Shown here piece after piece: positions 10,390-22,773 of a DNA stretch of 64,000 bases. Position numbers and translations under genes: made by a program. Origin of the DNA: Notospermus geniculatus (taxonomy: Eukaryota > Nemertea > Pilidiophora > Heteronemertea > Lineidae); NCBI GenBank assembly GCA_002633025.1, contig NMRB01000964.1:130740-194739 (forward strand), written 5' to 3'. Under the pieces are notes generated by a model that saw nothing but the letters and a program-made list of their open reading frames with translations, had not been told where the DNA came from and made no database searches. Position 1 is the first letter of the stretch; each line of letters starts with the position of its first letter.

Positions 10390-10513
10390 GGGTAAAGTGG
10401 TACAATTCTAGCCCCGGTACAATTCTAGCCCCTGCATCTCCATGCAATGCTGGCCATTGTTACACTCAGGGGCTAGAATATTGTACTGGGGCTAGAATTG
10501 TACCACTTTACCC
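10390..10513. mobile_element. TA-flanked palindromic MITE, GGGTAAAGTGGTACAATT family copy A
   Basis: GGGTAAAGTGGTACAATTCT and complement form the ends, with TA at 10388-10389 and 10514-10515. TCTAGCCCC is repeated on both arms. Copy B at 20851-21202 has the same ends but a longer unique interior. Confidence 0.9.
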
Positions 10514-10515
10514 TA

Positions 10516-11109
10516 CTGCAATGATTGGCGGCCATGCTCTTGACATGTCCGAGGTGTATTGATGCTGAATGGCCTCCTTTCATCGCCCCTTTTTGAAAAT
10601 CGTTCAATTATTTTAAGTGGACGCAAATTCAACTGGGAATAATACACGTACTTCATGATGCACGTTGATAAATTCTTTGTTTTGAACATTTGGGAAGAAA
10701 GGAAGGAAAGAAAACACTTATAGAAAGCCATTTCGATGAGATAATGAGCATGATGCCCAATCTATGATAGTACGGCGGTCGGGGAGCCTTTAAGGTCACC
10801 CAATGCAGCCTGCAGAACAAAGCAATATTCTGTGAGATACGTGTGAACGATGATCACCACCAATGTCGGTGATCCGCGGAGACCCACGAGTCAAGGACAG
10901 TGTGGTTACTAAAGTCTGAATGAACTCGTGATGCTGCCCTTCAATCAGCCCCTGGGAATCGTTCCTTTGTCATTTTACTAACTGAATAGTCCCTTGGAGT
11001 TTCTGCACAGAGTGCACAAGGCAAAAATAAGTATCAAAAGGACAATCACTTATACTGTGATAGTACATGTATAGTTCTTATAACAGTAGAGACTTGCGAT
11101 AAATAACCT
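10516..11109. other. No gene seen
   Basis: Unique sequence without recognised features. Confidence 0.5.
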
Positions 11110-11112
11110 CCG

Positions 11113-11390
11113 TGTGGCTCTGCAAAGATGTTGTGAATAGAGTTGGGTCTCGGAATCAGATCATTGCAGAACCAGCCGGGACCGTTCCTAACCTTCGTGG
11201 CTAGAATAGATTTTTTATGGGTCCGCTGCGGCACAGGAACGAGATAACGGTTATTCTCATTCCATTCAATGTAAGCTACAGGAGGAGCCCATTCTCCTTT
11301 CCAATATGTTTTCGCAATAAATGCAGAATCCTGGCTTTCCAGGCACACATTATTGATACGCTCATTCATTTGTCCCGGGTATTCCTGCAG
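11113..11390 (-). CDS. Candidate internal exon, unknown product
   Basis: The minus strand is open for about 92 codons between a plausible acceptor (pyrimidine-rich stretch ending CTGCAG, just above 11390) and a plausible donor (GGAG/GTTATT near 11113). The residues include EYPGQMNERINNVCLE, WKGEWAPPVAYIEW and NGPGWFCNDLIPRPNS. They have protein-like composition with three Cys and several Trp, but I do not recognise a family. The ATG at 11408 lies in the putative polypyrimidine tract and is probably not a start. No neighbouring exon was found. It may be a lone exon of a gene beyond the window or chance. Confidence 0.3.
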
Positions 11391-11392
11391 TG

Positions 11393-13190
11393 TACAGACA
11401 GAGACCATGTCTCTTTATACGATGTGGAATGCCCTGCCTCACTAGTAAGGAGAAATGAGCAATTTATCAATACTGCAATGTTGTCTATGGGCATAGTGGT
11501 TAATTCCTATGGGAGAGCAAATGACTGATACGAATTCGGTCGGATATCTTTCATGTGAAAACTAAGGTCTTAAATCGAGGGCAAGACGTAATCGAGCCAG
11601 CCAGAAACGTGATTGTGTTGTAGAAAATGATAAAAGCGGAAAGTCTGGTATTGAAATGTTGCGCCAGCTACATGTATGATGAAGAGATCAGCATTCTTTA
11701 TGCATGTGTTGTGCAATTGTGTACAAGGGAGGCTCACAAGAATATATATAAGGAGAAGAATGTATAGCTAGTAAAGCAAAAGGGTGGGCATTAAGTTACT
11801 TTTTCTGATAATACAGGGGTAGAGGGCGTACGGTAATTATAGGCCTTCTAATTAAATACCCACAGTTTAGATTTGACGGTTGTTGACTGAATTGTATTAC
11901 TGTATTTAGAATATCATCAATATTCTTATGTAAAGTTACAGACAAATTCAACATTTTTTTTTATTTTGGTGAAACCATGGATTTGTTGTATACAGGTCAG
12001 AGTGCCCAATTCTGAGATTAATTACAATATCAATTTGTCGAAAATATGGTCCATTTAAAAATGCATTGTAGCTCGGTTATTTCTGAGTGCATATAACTGT
12101 GGAACATGTCATTTTGTTTGTAATGATCTTCTCTACACAATAATTCTTCACAAATTAAGATCCATTCAATTAAAGGATTACTAGAGGCAATTTACTAAAC
12201 TAGCTTTTTAGCACATATTCGGAGTTGCACATTCTTCTCCTCAACTAAAACTGATCGCACAACAAAAGACATCGAGAATCGAACCCAAACTTACAGTAGC
12301 CTATTCCCAAAATGATTATATTGCCACTCATGATGCAGAATTACAGCCTCTCCTCATCGCTGTATCACGCCCGGTCTCTCAAAGAACACCATTCAAAAGA
12401 TGGATGAATAAATAAAGACTGTAGCTTTGTTTAATAGCGGCAGCATCTTTGTGGGTTGAGTAGTTTCAACTCCTATACATAATATGGCGCTGTCAACGGC
12501 GAAAATAGTAGATGTAATATTTATGTGGTCGCGATCGTTGTTGGATACTCTAAACTCACAGACGTATCTTTTCATTATTTTGTACGTCTCACGTCTTGTA
12601 GAACACCAATAACCGACAGACTGACGCTTGATTTAACATGTTCCTCTTGATTACTACAAGATGCGCTTATAACCCCAAGGCAACACTCGCTACTTCGACA
12701 CTTCATTAATGAAATGCATCTTGCAACATAACGCAGACTCAAGTACATCATTCCACCACAATGCTATCTTACGCGTTTAGTTGCCGTGAAAGATGACACG
12801 CTATCATGGATTCAGTTGCAATCAATTCTTTCAAGAATGAAGATGGATTTTATGTTACATATTTAGCAGCGGTTGCTTCGATTTAGACAGCTACTAGCAA
12901 TCTATTATTTAGTTGAAGAATCTCATATTCCTTTACGAAATACATGTATACATAAAATAGGCAGATGCAAGATTTTGTGAAGTCTCTATGGAACTGTTAC
13001 TTAGGACTGTCTGGTGTCGTGTATGAGTTGTCCTTTAGATGTTGACCTACTGGGGAAAAGGTAGACACAAGGTCGCCTGAGAAGCGGTAGTACACAGGGG
13101 CCAACTCAAGATTGCAAGATGAGGAGGACGTGTTTGCAGTGACGTATATCATGTACATGTATATGTACGGTCGTCAGGTGACCCATGGCT
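11393..13190. other. No gene seen
   Basis: AT-rich unique sequence; no repeat structure, RNA gene or domain-bearing frame recognised. Confidence 0.5.
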
Positions 13191-13199
13191 TTTTGCCAT

Positions 13200-13506
13200 T
13201 CCACGTGCAAATGGGGCATATGGGGACCGAGCGTTCAGTGCCCGGGCATACTGGCTATGGAACTCCTTGCCTCTCTCTATGCGCTGCCTTGCTGGGACCC
13301 ACAAAGTTGCTGAAAACACATCTTTTTTAAACTTGCTTTTAAGTTGTATTTCATAATTTTCCCCATTGTCTTAATCTGTACTTTTTGCCTCTTATTTTTT
13401 TGCATATACTTTGCTTTGCATTCTGTCTTTACTTTTATCTCCAGTCGTCGTATATGTACAGTGCTTTGAAAAAGATATAACTTTTTTGAGCACTTTAATC
13501 TAATAA

Positions 13507-13538
<32 letters not shown>

Positions 13539-13557
13539 CATTATCATTATCATTATC

Positions 13558-13600
<43 letters not shown>
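13200..13600 (+). mobile_element. Decayed LINE 3' end with (TTATCA)n/(TTA)n tail
   Basis: One frame from about 13210 reads DRAFSARAYWLWNSLPLSMR. After a frameshift another frame ends KLLKTHLF. Together these match the usual C-terminus of CR1/L2-type reverse transcriptases (RAFSV...LWNSLP...LKTHLF). About 170 bp of non-coding sequence follows, including GTACAGTGCTTTGAAAAAG, which resembles the conserved 3' UTR of such LINEs. It ends in a hexamer array and TTA repeats at 13505-13600. The element is 5'-truncated and dead. Confidence 0.75.
13505..13600. repeat. (TTATCA)n followed by (TTA)n
   Basis: About 13 hexamers and then six TTA triplets. It is probably the grown 3' tail of the LINE fragment. 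The minus-strand Asn/Asp run in a 137-aa frame is produced by this repeat. Confidence 0.95.
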
Positions 13601-14990
13601 CGTAAGAACTGTGAGCCTTTTTGGCCAAAAGATGGAATACAGTAAACTCTCATCCACGATGTTCGTATTGTAAATTCGTACTCTCCACTCACTGTACGTG
13701 TGTACGATGCACTCGCAGTGTGCAACTCAACTGTGTTGCCCTGAATAAAAAACATGCAACGAAAGCACACATTAAGATACGGTGAGAAATTATACCGTGG
13801 CACAATACTGATGCAGAACCGTATCTCAGTAAGAAAGAACGTACTTCTAAAGGATACACCTAGAGTCAATTGATTCGCTCCAATACCTACGTTATCAAAT
13901 TCCTGCAAGACATCAGACGCACAGAGCGTTCGTTTTCCGAATAATGCATTTGTATGCCGAGTTCGAAAAAAGCATTCAAAAGCAATTTACTCCAGTATAC
14001 CCGTGGTGGTGTGATTACACCACGAGTGGAATACTAAGTTGATACTGCATGGTTTTTATTTCACTCTTGATTGGAATTACCTCACAGTTTGTGGATTCAG
14101 AGTAAACAATCCCCATAACTGGCAGAAGGGGCATTTCACGTTTGAACACATTTTCTGTCTCAGTTTCTTTCCCTTTTTCTTGTGCCAGTATTTTCGAATC
14201 AATGGGTTGTCTGCAGTACTCCTTGAAATATTCCATCGTCTACACTCGTCCCCAGTTTTAGTTGGCCATAGGTACAGACGTTTCAGGCATTTTGAAGGCT
14301 ATATAATCCAGTTGCCGAGAATCATTAATTCGGTCCGTTTACCCATGCCAGCAAGTTGCACGGCAGATTCCAAGCGGGATTCCCTAAATCGGACAGCTAA
14401 CGCCGTCTATTGGCGATACTTTGAGGCTCGCATCAAGTGGCGCAATTTCTGAGTGCTGGTAACGTAGTGGTTAACGGTTTACCTACAGTCGGGTGTGCAT
14501 AAGAAAACCCGACTCGATTAAATTTTTCATTGGCCACTGACCAGTTCTTTGCATGGACTGTTCCATGACGACAAACTGACCTCTTACAGATGAGAAACTT
14601 CGGTATATGCACGACCTCGGCAACTTATCCTCAGCTGACTATCCCCATCACAAAGCACAAGCCAACCTAATGTTTCATTCCGCACACATATCACGATCCC
14701 CCTCATCTAATAGACTATGATATATAGCTTGATTGCTGAGGTTGAAAGATCCATATTCCAATCACCAGCTGAACGGATTGTTCGCAACCTGTTCGCTATG
14801 AGATTGGAAGAATGGTTTTGTATGACTATGATGCCATAGAAATGCACACTGCACGAAAGGATTCATATACAATGTACAAGCAAATAATATGAGGGCCTTT
14901 TGCGTGCGTATCGTATTTTTGCTGTCAACAACAGCAACGGAAAATGTACATGTACGAGTTCAAAGGAGTTGGCATTGGCTTCCACCATAT
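13601..14990. other. No gene seen
   Basis: Unique sequence. A small hairpin (CGTGGTGGTGTGATTACACC...) is near 14000. The 137-aa plus-strand frame at 14039-14452 shows no domain or splice support. Confidence 0.5.
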
Positions 14991-14997
14991 GCTTTAA

Positions 14998-15347
14998 AGC
15001 ACGACTGCATGCATTAGGTTTTGTATCTTGCGACGGCCGACGTAACCTTTGACCTTTAGGCACGTCGTATAATATTCATGCTCGACAAGACTTGTTCAAA
15101 TCTATCTATTTGAATGACCTAAGTTATCAGTTTGGTATTGAGAGTATTGCTACACATAAAAGAATGAGTTGAAGCATGTTACCTTGTACTTCTCAAGTGA
15201 TGAGAGGTATGGCGGCCATTTTTGTTTCGACATAGTATCAGCCCAACCTCGGTGTTGGTTACCACTGGCTATATACAGGTTGGACAAGAGACCAGTCTTA
15301 TCGAGATGAGGAGGGATAAAGAGTCACCTAATGCATACAGTCGTGTT
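14998..15347. mobile_element. MITE with TTAA target duplication, family I copy 2
   Basis: Ends are AGCACGACTGCATGC and GCATACAGTCGTGTT, flanked by TTAA at 14994-14997 and 15348-15351. The interior matches 3603-3998 (about 80% by eye) but lacks a ~40-bp stretch present there. The ends have drifted more than the shared interior. Confidence 0.88.
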
Positions 15348-15351
15348 TTAA

Positions 15352-16334
15352 TACGTTGCTCAGTCAGAAAATCTAGAGAATCCAAGGCTAGGCCTCTTCA
15401 CACACATGCATTCTCCCCCTCCACACACAAAAGCAATTAGACTTTTGTAAGTTCTGTCTTGCCTACTAAACAACAACATGGCTCGTTCATGGGTGTTCAC
15501 TGACCTTGAACCAGATCGATGCATCATTTAGATAAACAAGGTGGTATTCTGGCCGCTTTGCCATGCCGCTGCGCAGTCGCTGCATTGGTGTTACATTGAG
15601 TGAGTAGCTTACAAGCTTGCTCGTCCAAAGCCAGCATTCACTATCACTGCATACTCATCGACAGCATGGACAAAACGAAGACGCAGCTCACCACGGCATG
15701 CTTCAGATCTTCCTGGGAAGACGGAGTATGGCGTGTAGATATACACTAGACCTGACGGATATTTCGTCAAGGAGAACCGTCAATTAACTCGACAGTTAGC
15801 ATCACCAGGTAATATGTAATCAACCGAATGGAGCAGAAACCATCGAGGAAACCAAACGGAATTGATTTACATCGTGAATCTTTCTTCTATTGAATCCATG
15901 TCACTGCATGAACAACATCAAGCATGTCAAGGTACATGTAATCTGGCGTAGGCGGGCAGGAAGGGAGGGCTTGTCAACCCCCGTCGGTTTTCGTCAGTCG
16001 CAACCTAACTTCCCACAACGTGAATGGCGACGAGTCCGACCACCATGGATGGAAAAGGAGGGCAAGAAGATTGAAGAGTTGTCCTTCCATATTCGACTAG
16101 TGCGTTGGTTCCTAATCACGCCGGTAGAACTACTAGAGGTAGATAGCGCCTGCATGCATTATCAGGTGGTCGGCCGAAATGCAGTTGTTTCAACCAGTCA
16201 ACGCGTTTCTCATCGGCTGTTTCAGGCCCACACATGATTTTGGACGACAGGCGCTAACAATATATCAGTACTTTGTCCAACCGTTGAGCTCGAGAATCAA
16301 CCGAATTTCACAGGGTGGCGGAATTACATACTCG
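15352..16334. other. No gene seen
   Basis: Unique sequence; frames up to 115 aa without recognisable motifs. Confidence 0.5.
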
Positions 16335-16502
16335 TTAAGAGCAGTCAACCGCGCGTATTGCCAACAAATGGCAGCACAGTTCTAGCGGACCAATACAAAA
16401 GAAACTTTTTGATTGGTGCTCAATCAGGATGAATGGGTCAGCTATATGCATTGAATTGGGCCGTAGTGACACCTATTGGTCAACTCACTGACAGCTCCCA
16501 TT
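16335..16502. mobile_element. Dispersed repeat, GGAGCWGTCAG family copy 1
   Basis: Contains GATTGGTGCTCAATCA, GAATTGGGCCGTAGTGACAC and CTATTGGTCAACTCACTGAC, shared in opposite orientation with 32584-32766 and 54733-54880. The ends (AGAGCAGTCA...CTGACAGCTCCC) are short inverted repeats. Confidence 0.75.
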
Positions 16503-17860
16503 GAATACTCCAGCATGTAGCTTACAGGAATCAACATTGCTGCTTTCGTTATTTTTGCATTTGGGTTGATGCTGCAATGCCAATTGGTCGGTGCTGTAAC
16601 GCAACAGATAATTCTTCAAAAGAAAATTTACTAATTTCGTTTGCAGCCTTTCTTTTCCCATAACGGAGAACAGCGATGGAAAACCATGGCCTGAGATATG
16701 GCCAGAAATCTTTAAACAAGTCCCAAGTAGACGATTCGCTTATTAAATATTCACATTGCTGGCGCTTATCGCGTTTGTCGGCGGATTTCTGACATCCCAC
16801 TTGGCTTACCGGGTTACTGAAATGCCCCGAAGGATTGAATAATTCAACGCAATCTTCCAGTTACCTTTTAAGGGAAAAGTGATGGGTGTCTCAGTTGCAG
16901 TCTGTCCCCTATCCTGAACGCTGACGACCAGAAAATTAGCCTATCATTCAGATATTAATTGCAGATGTAGGCTAAATGGTCAGTGGTCATGGTGTCATAT
17001 TTTTGGTAGAAGGATACTTGAATATTCACGGGTCGGTTTCCACTGTTACTGAGAAGAGAGAGAAGCTGATCATTTTAGATGAAGTGCCGAAGGATCAATA
17101 TTTACGACAAAAAATAACAGTCTACCAATACCACAGGCTTGAAATTGATAACGGGCTTTCCTTTTTATTTTTGTTGTTTTTGCTGCCGCTAATCAGCCAT
17201 TAGCCAGATGAGATGTTATGAATACTCTTTGCAATCGGTTTAAATGCTAATGCGTCTAGAAAGTTTGCTGATAATGAATCGGATACGTCCCTTAGCTGCT
17301 GTGCTCTTCAAACAACAACACAAGAAAAAACACCGGTTTGAAGTTCTGGTGGAGAAAGGCTCAGATGTAAGAGTTATTTGAAGGTGACCTCCTCATCGAT
17401 TTCAAGTTCGATTCTTTACTTAAGACTTCGGCCACTCGACCAAAAGTATTGCTTATTAGGTTGGAGTATGACAGAAAAAGTTAAAGGGTTGCTATGCCCC
17501 ACCAGCAATACCATCCTGGGACGCATCATTTTCCCGAGGCGAAAAAAATATACGTATCTGGGGATAGTGTGAAAATGAAATGCAGTTAAAAAGTAAAAGA
17601 TTAATGACTAAAGATTAAGGGTGTCAGAAAATAATTACCAAATGGAAGCCAAAAAAACGTAAACACTGTAGTTTCATCTGCAAAGCCAGGCATGATTCAG
17701 ACGTTGTCCAATATCGTAAATCACGCAACTAATTCAAGAAGAGAATTGGGTTTTTGGACAATATTATGCAAGTTGGTTCAGAGGGCCTTGGAATGTACCC
17801 CATTGGTCGATTTCACGGTAGTCAGCAGTTTCATACCAGCAGACATCAAGACAAGGAACT
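16503..17860. other. No gene seen
   Basis: Unique sequence; nothing recognised on either strand. Confidence 0.5.
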
Positions 17861-17967
17861 GGGGCCTGTTTCATATAATGACTTAGCTAATGGTACCATT
17901 AACGTCAATGCATTTTCCATTTGGTTAAAGGCCCATTAGTTTAAAGTCATTTTATGAAACAGGCCCC
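17861..17967. mobile_element. Small palindromic MITE, GGGGCCTGTTTCAT ends
   Basis: GGGGCCTGTTTCATATAATG at the left pairs with the right end (AGTCATTTTATGAAACAGGC). One copy only is seen in the window, and the target duplication is unclear. Confidence 0.8.
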
Positions 17968-18093
17968 TGGTTAGCAAATAGGCAGGCCAGACCATTGTCT
18001 GCTACTTTTGAAAGTGGTTCAGGGACCTTATTCACCTAACTCTCGTAACTTACGGGAGTGCGTAAACTGTTGTCTGTTTGCCGACAACCTATT

Positions 18094-18476
18094 GTTCACT
18101 ATCAGCCTGAAAAAGGATTTGCGAGCCCTTTAAGTTACAGGGGCTTCGTGAAGGTACCTTATTGTCAGACTGATATTCATTCAGTTGATGTTCATGGTCT
18201 AATTCAATGAACTGACCACGTGGAAGTAAAACTACGGTATCTCCCTCGACCATCTTTGAATGAAGGTAACATCAAATTTGGAAGAAGGGTGGTCACGTTC
18301 GCCCTTCGAACGTCCGAGCCAGCCAGCAATTCAAGGTTCATTCTTAAGCACTGTTTGCTTTGAGCGGCTCAAACAACTTGATCCTGTCCTCGCTAACTAC
18401 GGTTAAAGAAGCCTTGTGCAAATTCAATTAACTGTAGGTAGTTTATTTTGCATTTGAGACATGGAAGAAGCAACAC
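18094..18476. repeat. Long duplicated block S, copy 1
   Basis: Matches 23506-23891 at about 99%: three substitutions and one 3-bp length difference were seen. It includes CAGCCTGAAAAAGGATTTGC and GTTCATTCTTAAGCACTG. No terminal repeats or ORF are visible, so it is not an obvious transposon. Confidence 0.92.
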
Positions 18477-20144
18477 ACATGGAAGAAGAAGGAAGAACCA
18501 TAGGTTCGAAGGAATCCACTGCTATTAAATCAAGACGTCGTGGCTTACGCGTAGCTTCAGTGTCAGAGCAACGCATTAAATCAGCTTAATGTTGATTCAG
18601 GGACTTGCAATGTTGAGCGTTCCTTCTTTGGATAAGCTAAGAGCTGGTTCATCACCGATACTATTAAAAAGTGGATGAGCCGTTTGAATCCAGCTTCGAC
18701 AAAGAGACGTTGATTTTCGTATAGGCAAACATTTATACGGCACGCGAAGTCAAAAAGTTCAAAATTTCACCGTTTGGTGGCACGTGTCGTGGCAATTTGA
18801 CCTAGAATGTTCTACTATAGAGTGAAGATGGCCCTCTGCACTTAGCATGCTTAGTACACATCAAACGATTACAAGGCTCGTTTATGATTTTTTTATATAC
18901 ATGTAGACGTGTTGTACTCAACATATGACGTTTGTATCGAGGATTCTTTCGAAAAAATGAAGCTAGAAGCAATGAAGGATATTACGAAAATATTTATTGG
19001 TGAACTAAAAGTTCATCGAGAGACTCGCCAGTTGTTTGGGCTGATAACATTTTTCTCACACATTTCATTATTATCCAAATCAATCTGTGAACATGATCGA
19101 ATTGCAGATAGAACATTATCGATCTATTGCAAAGTACACCCATTCTATCGATATAGGTTTTGGTCCAACGTTAAAACAAATTGCAAACACCTGGCAAAAA
19201 ATGTGTCGGTGTAAAAATTTGCGAATATCTGTTGGCTAAACATAAGCATGACAAAAGCGTCAGACAGTGCGTAAGTAACTAATGCAGTCCCTGAAGGCCA
19301 GAAAAAAAACTGGCGCAATCATTCCAAAGCTGATGAAGGACTTTCTTCTTTGACCCATTGGATCGGATCGTTGAATGTTGCAGATGCAGCGTAGTTTTAC
19401 ATTGCACTGCCAAATTTTCCCAATTCTTGTCTTAAGGAGGTCATCATGATAATGGGTCCAGTCTCGGAACACGAAGATGCTGATCCACAATGAAAAATAA
19501 AGTAGCTTCCCTGCTGTATTTCAATGTGGTATCATCGGTTTCTCATGGGAACTGAAATCAATACGCATTCCAGTTCGAGTATACAAGTGCACATTCCTTG
19601 CGTGTACCGTCAAAGGCAATTCATTTACATTGGCAGTTTATCAAGGGATTTAATAAAACCATGCGGCCAATTTGTTATATTTAACACCGGGTGATTAGGA
19701 AAGTTGACAAATTCATGGAGGAGATGGTCGATTTCGCTTGTGGGGAATTCTACTCGTTGTCAAGGTAACGGCAAACAGCTATCAGACGGAAGCTCACAAC
19801 TTCCGTCATTCCTTGTGTTAATCTACTCGTGTTTTTCAACTGGATGTGAAACTTAAAATGGATTTTGTTGAGTAGTTCTACTGCCGATATGGAAAGTCCA
19901 TGTATGAATAACTGACTGCTTTACAAGTGGCTAAGGCAGAATCACGAACCATCAATATTTACTGTACTGTTCGGCTACATTGTAATGGACACTTGAAATT
20001 TTTTAAAAAACGTTGTCTTCTCCGCTCAGTCATCGGGAGGTTGTTGATCTTGCAATTTGAGAGTGAAAGGGGACGGTTTTCGATATGGGTGGTTGGCATA
20101 CCTGGCTTCGGAAGTCGATTTCGTGTCCTGCTAGGGTTTTCTAT
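18477..20144. other. No gene seen
   Basis: AT-rich unique sequence. The 101-aa frame at 18909-19214 has no recognisable motif. Confidence 0.5.
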
Positions 20145-20541
20145 AGCCCTTTTTACACTACGCAGAATTTTGGCCTGGAACCGGGCCGTGCTCGGCCCGC
20201 CTCAGAATGACCGTTTACACTGCACCATGGGAACCGCGCCAATGTCTGAATCGCCCGCTCTCCTTTCTGTGGAGGTAGGAAATCTCCGTCATTTTCAATA
20301 TGGCTGCGCCCATGAACATTCGCGGCAATGACGTACTGAGTTCAAGGACGATAAATGAGCATGCGCACTTCACTAGAGGTGAGTTACTCAAGTAGGCCGT
20401 GCCCAGTAGCGCGTTTACACTGTGCAGTTTTTCAGCAGTGCCGTGCTCGACCCGGGTCGAACCCACCTCCTGTTGGGGGGTTCGGCCCGGATAAAAGTAG
20501 CACCGTGCCGAGCCCAACCGTGCCGTGGTGTAAAAGGGGCT
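20145..20541. mobile_element. GC-rich foldback element with 3-bp target duplication
   Basis: AGCCCTTTTTACACTACG on the left and CGTGGTGTAAAAGGGGCT on the right are inverted, with TAT flanking at 20142-20144 and 20542-20544. The inner arms carry CGTGCTCGGCCC / CCGTGCCGAGCCC. It is distinctly more GC-rich than its surroundings. The 134- and 161-aa frames over it come from the repeat. Confidence 0.8.
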
Positions 20542-20850
20542 TATGTCACCAGGAGAGTGGAAACCAACCAAGGCGGTACAACTGACGCTCAGACCACAAT
20601 GATGGGGAATTTTTACTGCCATGGTACTTAAAAAAGAAAACGACAGAGAGAGTCGCATCCTTAATGTGTTCTCGCATTGTAGGCCATCGAGATGTGCCAC
20701 TTACCAGGTTACCATAGCACCGAGCATGCCAATTAACGATGCAGCATGGAATAATGTCTTACCTGCAAAGATACAAAAAACAACTTGTTTATACTACATG
20801 TAGATTGTGAATTGAAGGCCCTTCTAGGCGTCCAAAATGTAGTGTGTGTA

Positions 20851-21202
20851 GGGTAAAGTGGTACAATTATAGCCCCTGAGTGGAAAAATGGCCAGCATTG
20901 CAAGGAGATGTATACTGCCCAATCCAATGACTTATAATATATATAGACTTCTCAGAGACCTCAGGCAAAAGGAATTTGCTAAGTTTATCTAAGGACCTGT
21001 TGGTGGTGAGGGCTTGAAGACATCTGAAGGAAAACAATTTATTTCTCAAAAAGGACTTTATTTAAAAAGTTATTTTGAATTGAGCCATCCATCTAACTTG
21101 CATGGCTACCTACATGCCAAATTTCATGTTGACATTCAACCGTTTTGGTGCTGAAACCCTTAAAAAACCAAAAATGGGGGCAAGAATTGTACCACTTTAC
21201 CC
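20851..21202. mobile_element. TA-flanked MITE, GGGTAAAGTGG family copy B (long form)
   Basis: Same ends as 10390-10513 (GGGTAAAGTGGTACAATT and complement), with TA at 20849-20850 and 21203-21204, but with about 300 bp of unique AT-rich interior. It may be nearer to the parental element than the short copy. Confidence 0.85.
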
Positions 21203-21204
21203 TA

Positions 21205-22416
21205 TGGATCTGAGACACTGGGTATCACCATATCTGCAAAAGATACGCCACGTGGATGGTCACTTTTACTCTCCTGTTACGTTCAGAGCCACTAGAGAAA
21301 AACCTCCTTGATTCCATGGCCAAAGAACATTGATGTATTTCTATTTGTGGGCCATCGTTTTTTTAAAAGGTTGTTGGCATTTTGGTGTCACATAATACGT
21401 GTGTTACATCGAAAAAGCGCAATCGCTGCAGGGGAAAATACATGTACAGAATAACAGCGAGCCACCACATTTTTTCTAATCAGTCGTGCCGTTCAACGAC
21501 GCATTACCGTCGCAACGGATGCGATCTGTTGAACAATTACCTTAGAATCGCATTTATCTGAAGCTATTAGGACGGACTTGACAGGATAAACCGAAGACGT
21601 GCCTAACTTTTAGTTTAATCACATACATTAATGAATGAGGTACCCGCTGAGGCCGTGAATAATCAAATGACTTGCGTCTGGCGTCCCTGGGCCGCGTATC
21701 GAATCGTTTCACGGCAAACTAGACCTACCTCAGCGAGATATGCAGCTATCAGTCTGATCATTGGAAAACTTTTATCTCTATTGCGTGCAGCAGTATTGGC
21801 TTTTTAGTGGAAGGAAATGCAGCTCCAGGTAAAATAGATTAACAAGACTTCCGTGAGTCAGGCTCGATTTGGAAACACCAATCAAATGCCTTCTACATTG
21901 TGTAACTTCAAAGTTGGTGGTGCTTTTTTGTGCCATCATGGATTGTTTTACTGAGAAACCACAGCAGTAAACATCACTTCTAAAATCATTCCATCCCATC
22001 ACTTGGAACAAAACACCTCAAATAATGCCGTAGGAACTCCTAATAATACTAATGGAAAATCTGAATCTGACTGGGAAAGGTCATCGAGAGCTTTGACGGA
22101 GAACACTCAGAAGTCGCGTGCAGGTAATCTCAAAGCTTTATCACGAATCAGGCCAGCGGCAAGACTAAGGATCTGAGGTAACCCCGGTTGTTCAAGTGAT
22201 GTTCCCCCAACAAATGCGGCGATGATGGCTGAAATGAACAAAAACAGGCAAACCAGTTCGTTGTTCTTCCCACAGGTACATGTAGTTTGCGTACACTTCA
22301 GGTCAGGCAGCTGATGCGCTTTCATTCGGCCTTTTTACCGGACAGACCTACATGTAAGATCAGGAGATCACGAATTGAATCATGTGGACAAGAGGGGTTA
22401 CCAACAAGGCCATTTG
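21205..22416. other. No gene seen
   Basis: Unique sequence; no recognised feature. Confidence 0.5.
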
Positions 22417-22541
22417 CACTCTAAATCTTCAACCGTTAGACTTTAAAAATCACATATCATGCGTTTTTTAACAAATACACGTGGATTTTGTGTAGGCCTA
22501 CACTGTGGCATGTGTTACGATAATAAACACATAAACGCCAC
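22417..22541. repeat. Inverted copy (left arm) of the repeat at 24068-24178
   Basis: ACTCTAAATCTTCAAC, AACAAATACACGTGGATT and TAAACGCCAC match the complement of 24068-24178. The two arms are 1.5 kb apart and enclose the 22640-22770 MITE and the S/R duplications. Confidence 0.75.
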
Positions 22542-22639
22542 CCAAAACATGTCACAAGCGTTGGGTTTTAAAACAGCATAGTCCAAAAACACACAAATAA
22601 AACACGTCGAACGTGTTGAAACGCATCACCAGTGCGTTA

Positions 22640-22770
22640 GGCCGGGTTTACATCGGATGACACGCGACACGAACACGAATTCGAACAATGGCTTCACCAA
22701 GGATCCATCCCCATGAAACCTTTGTTCGCCTGCCTGTTCGTGTCGCGTGTCATCCGATGTAAACCCGGCC
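22640..22770. mobile_element. Palindromic MITE with TTA target duplication
   Basis: GGCCGGGTTTACATCGGATG and complement are the ends, flanked by TTA at 22637-22639 and 22771-22773. The arms (ACACGCGACACGAACA) are nearly perfect. The centre carries CAATGGCTTCACC...GAAACCTTTGTTC, a motif also found at the centre of 32782-32920 and 41517-41888. Confidence 0.92.
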
Positions 22771-22773
22771 TTA

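Noticed and set aside
12270-12300. GGGTTCGATTC on the minus strand as a tRNA B box
   Set aside because: The flanking bases do not form a T-stem, and no A box or acceptor stem is present.
13495-13908. 137-aa minus-strand ORF ending in Asn-Asp repeats
   Set aside because: The acidic tail is the TTATCA microsatellite; the rest has no domain or splice support.
20450-20475. GGGTTCGACCCGGG as a tRNA T-loop
   Set aside because: It belongs to the arms of the 20145-20541 foldback element.
20215-20700. 161-aa minus-strand ORF
   Set aside because: Runs through the 20145-20541 foldback element; composition follows the repeat.
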